Source: Candidatus Limnocylindrales bacterium (GTDB taxonomy: Bacteria > Chloroflexota > Limnocylindria > Limnocylindrales > CSP1-4). From it: a DNA stretch of 7,501 nucleotides. The DNA is taken from assembly GCA_031292335.1 (NCBI GenBank), contig JARLHH010000160.1:1-7501 (forward strand), in the 5' to 3' direction. Both the position numbers and the translations under genes were made by a program. Positions within the stretch are counted from its first letter, which is position 1. Each line of letters begins with the position of its first letter. The notes beneath the pieces are model-generated. The model made no database searches. It saw only the letters and a program-made list of their open reading frames with translations, and had not been told where the DNA came from. This document shows, in pieces, positions 5,224-7,501 of this stretch.

Positions 5224-6746
5224 CAGGCGGTCCTCGCAGTCTGGCCAGGGGTGGAAGGCCGGGTCTCCGGCGCCGCCGCGCTCCCGAGCGCCTTCTCCTG
5301 GACGCGCATCGCCCCGCGGAGCGCGTCGTACGCCCGGTGGTGCCCGACGTAGAAGGCGTGGTCGCTGCCGGGTGTGTAGACCGGGCCGGGTGGAACGAGC
5401 CCGGCCTCCGCCGGGGATGGCAACCCCAGCGCCCGGAGCCCCACCAGCGCTGCCCCGGTCGCCGACGAATCGGATGCCTCGAGCGCCATGAGCGGGACAC
5501 CGAGCACGTCGGCCAGCACCTGGGCCCAGACCGGGGTGCGGGTGATCCCGCCGGTCAGGCGGGTCACCTCGCCGGTTCCTGCCGGCGGCGGAAGCGCCTG
5601 CCAGACGTCGGCGATGCAGTGGGCAACGCCCTCCATCGCGGCGCGCGCCAGGTGGGCACGCCCGTGCCCCAGCCGCAGGCCGTAGAGCATCGCCGGGTCG
5701 TCCGGGGTCCACGACGGGCTTCGCTCCCCGGTGAAGTAGGGCAGCACGAACGCCCCGTCGGCCCCCGGCTCGACGGTGCCGGCATCCGAGGCGAGCTGTC
5801 GGAAGCCCGCGTCGGAGGCGAGCTCCGGGTAGAGGAGGCGACGGATCCAGTCCAGGGCCAGCCCGCCGTTGTTGATCGCGCCGCCGATGAACCAGCGGCC
5901 CTCGTCGAGGACGTAGCACCACGTCCGCTCGGACGGGTCGACCCAGCGCCGGTCGACGAGATGGCGCACGGCGCCGCTCGTCCCGACCGTGATCACCGCC
6001 TGGCCGGCGCGCGTGAGCCCGGTCCCGACGTTGGCCATCGCGCCGTCGCTCCCGCCGGCGATGATCGGCAAACCGGCGGAGAGCCCCGTCGCGGCCGCCA
6101 CGTCCCGGGCCAGGCCTCCCACGATCGCCTCGGGGGAGACGAGGGCGGGAAGCTGCTCGGGCGCGACGCGCGCGGCGCGCAGCGCGTCCGGATCCCACGC
6201 GCAGGTCGTCCCGTCGAGCAGCCCCGTCGTGGAGGCAAGGCCGATGTCGGTCGCCCAGGCGCCCGTGAGCGCGTGGAGGATCCAGTCCTTGATCCCCACG
6301 AAGAGGCGCGCGCGCCGGGCGACGTCCGGGGCGGCGTCGGCCCACCAGCGCAGGCGGACCGGGTGGTAGGTGGAGCGCACCGGGCAGCCCGTTCGCGCGT
6401 AGACGGCGGGGACGTCGAGCTCCGACCGGACGATTCCCTCCACGCCGGCGGCCCGGTTGTCCGCCCAGGTCATCGCGTCCGCCAGGGGCGCCCCGTCGGC
6501 ATCGACCGGGAAGCAGCTGTGCATCGCGCCGCTGAACGAGATCCCGGTCGGCGCGACCGACGTGGCCGCTGCGACCGCGCGCAGCGTCCGGATCACGGCC
6601 TCCCGGATGACCAGGACGTCCTGCTCGGCCCAGCCGGGCCGGGGCACGCGAAGCGGATACGACTCGCTGGCGGCCGCGGCGACCCGGCCCTCGGCGTCGA
6701 GGAGGATCGCCTTGCAGCTCGTCGTCCCGAGGTCGAGGCCGATCAT
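5223..6746 (-). CDS. FGGY-family carbohydrate kinase, gluconokinase-like
   Basis: 507 residues, typical for FGGY kinases. N-terminal ATPase fold motif MIGLDLGTTSCKAILLD (1-17), then PRPGWAEQD, ISFSGAMHS (69-77), TWADNRA (93-99), and GGSDGAMANVGTGL (231-244), where D234 is the expected catalytic base. Phosphate and adenosine motifs follow: VITVGTSGAVR (251-261) and LTGGITRTPVWAQVLADVLG (397-416). AMHS in place of the QMHG typical of xylulokinases, and the DGAMANVG stretch, resemble Bacillus-type gluconate kinase, which makes 6-phospho-D-gluconate from gluconate and ATP. Specificity within FGGY is hard to read from motifs, so another aldonate or ketose remains possible. The start at 6746 forms a 4-nt ATGA overlap with the uxaC stop. 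Upstream in-frame extension would run through uxaC and is rejected. Residues 485-507 are an unconserved-looking Ala/Pro/Thr tail. Confidence 0.88.
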   Translation of the reverse strand: MIGLDLGTTSCKAILLDAEGRVAAAASESYPLRVPRPGWAEQDVLVIREAVIRTLRAVAAATSVAPTGISFSGAMHSCFPVDADGAPLADAMTWADNRAAGVEGIVRSELDVPAVYARTGCPVRSTYHPVRLRWWADAAPDVARRARLFVGIKDWILHALTGAWATDIGLASTTGLLDGTTCAWDPDALRAARVAPEQLPALVSPEAIVGGLARDVAAATGLSAGLPIIAGGSDGAMANVGTGLTRAGQAVITVGTSGAVRHLVDRRWVDPSERTWCYVLDEGRWFIGGAINNGGLALDWIRRLLYPELASDAGFRQLASDAGTVEPGADGAFVLPYFTGERSPSWTPDDPAMLYGLRLGHGRAHLARAAMEGVAHCIADVWQALPPPAGTGEVTRLTGGITRTPVWAQVLADVLGVPLMALEASDSSATGAALVGLRALGLPSPAEAGLVPPGPVYTPGSDHAFYVGHHRAYDALRGAMRVQEKALGSAAAPETRPSTPGQTARTA

Positions 6747-7501
6747 GCCGGGACATCCAGCCGGTAGGCGCGCTTCGCCAGGCCGTAGGCCATCTCGTGC
6801 GCCATCTGGCGGGCGCTCGCCTCGTCCACCTGGCCTCGCACGACGAGCCCGGCCAGCCAGCTCGCGGCGGCGCGGCGCCAGACGTCGTGGCGGGCCGGGA
6901 TCGAGGCGAACGCCCGGGTGTCGTCGTTGAAGCCGGCGGTGTTGTACAGGCCGGCCGTCTCGACCACCTGGTCCAGGTAGCGGGCGATGCCGTTGAGGCT
7001 GTCGTGGAACCACCAGGGAGGACCGAGCCGCAGGGCCGGGTAGTAGCCGGCCAGGGGCGCGAGCTCACGGGCGTAGCAGCTCTCGTCCAGCGTGAACACG
7101 ATCAGGCGGAACCGGGGGTCGTCGCCGAAGCGCGCCAGGAGCGGCTGGAGGTTGCGGGTGAACTCCGCGGCGACGGGGATGTCGGCCCCCATGTCGGGTC
7201 CGAACCGCTCGTACACGGCCCGGTCATGGTCGCGGTACGAGCCGACGTGGAGCTGCATGACGAGGCCGTCCTCGGCGCTCATGCGGGCCAGCTCGATCAG
7301 CATGTGCCCGGTGAATGCCCGGGCGTCGTCCGCGGTCGCCGCGCCCCGCAGGGCACGCGCGAAGATCGCCTCCGCATCGGTCGCGGAGAGAGGCGCGGTG
7401 AAGGCGGATTCGACGCCGTGGTCGGTCGCCGTCGCGCCCATCGAACGGAAGAAGCCCCGCCGCTCCTCGAGCGCGGAGACAAGCCCGGCGGCCGTCCCGA
7501 T
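6743..7501 (-). CDS. uxaC: Uronate isomerase (glucuronate isomerase), 5' end outside the window
   Basis: The frame stays open to the right edge, so this is the C-terminal 252 residues of a protein usually near 470. The Met at 7441 is internal: the preceding LEERRGFF runs straight into MGATATDHG, as in the family. Hallmarks follow in order: MQLHVGSYR (82-90), GADIPVAAEFTRNLQPLL, FTLDESCYARELAPLAGYYP (136-155), GPPWWFHDS, ETAGLYNTAGFNDDTRAF (181-198) and SIPARHD. H85, R90, R145, D194 and R196 appear to be the substrate- and metal-binding residues described for this amidohydrolase-superfamily enzyme. It converts D-glucuronate to D-fructuronate and D-galacturonate to D-tagaturonate in the cytoplasm, the first step of hexuronate breakdown. 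It is the first visible gene of the minus-strand operon and overlaps the kinase start by 4 nt. The promoter and any regulator lie outside the window. Confidence 0.95.
   Translation of the reverse strand: MGTAAGLVSALEERRGFFRSMGATATDHGVESAFTAPLSATDAEAIFARALRGAATADDARAFTGHMLIELARMSAEDGLVMQLHVGSYRDHDRAVYERFGPDMGADIPVAAEFTRNLQPLLARFGDDPRFRLIVFTLDESCYARELAPLAGYYPALRLGPPWWFHDSLNGIARYLDQVVETAGLYNTAGFNDDTRAFASIPARHDVWRRAAASWLAGLVVRGQVDEASARQMAHEMAYGLAKRAYRLDVPA

Noticed and set aside
5223..7068. Apparent long fusions joining the SDR or the kinase to upstream residues on the minus strand
   Set aside because: The extensions are out-of-frame readings of the upstream gene. Family N-termini (MDIFDLTGHV and MIGLDLGTTS) and stop/start overlaps fix the true starts at 5223 and 6746.
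7441..7441. Met at 7441 as the start of the uronate isomerase
   Set aside because: The frame continues to the window edge with family-like sequence before this Met, and the protein would be about half the usual length.

Overview
This is a very GC-rich window with coding on both strands and almost no spacer. The base composition, the Gram-positive-type mannonate oxidoreductase-like SDR and the sulfur-transfer gene set would suit a high-GC terrestrial bacterium such as a Chloroflexota or Actinomycetota member. This is an inference from composition and family resemblance; nothing in the window fixes the taxonomy. No rRNA, tRNA, CRISPR, transposase or phage gene is visible.

Layout. Plus strand, left third (1-1971): the C-terminal end of a SufU/NifU-type iron-sulfur scaffold, then a rhodanese-ThiF/MoeB fusion protein, then a small JAMM/M67 metallopeptidase. 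These three look like one sulfur-transfer operon: a sulfur donor side, activation of a ubiquitin-like sulfur carrier, and a peptidase of the kind that trims or deconjugates such carriers. The junction at 1972-2042 is convergent and holds an 18-bp tandem repeat.

Minus strand, right two thirds (7501 down to 2043, transcribed right to left): uronate isomerase (UxaC, 5' end outside the window), a gluconokinase-type FGGY sugar kinase, a mannonate oxidoreductase-like SDR, a LarA-family (nickel-pincer) 2-hydroxyacid racemase/epimerase homologue, and an aminoglycoside-phosphotransferase-fold kinase. The first three are joined by 4-nt and 1-nt stop/start overlaps. The fourth follows after 75 nt with an excellent ribosome binding site, and the fifth after 7 nt, so this is almost certainly one operon.

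Main idea. The four enzymes can be strung into a route not normally drawn for hexuronates: glucuronate to fructuronate (UxaC), to mannonate (SDR), to gluconate by C2 epimerisation (LarA homologue), to 6-phosphogluconate (FGGY kinase). This would bypass mannonate dehydratase and KDG kinase. Each family assignment is supported by visible motifs; the route itself is inference. Secondary curiosities are the inverted domain order of the rhodanese-E1 fusion, a 20-bp duplication that creates a decoy start codon in front of it, and several short tandem duplications placed at gene boundaries.
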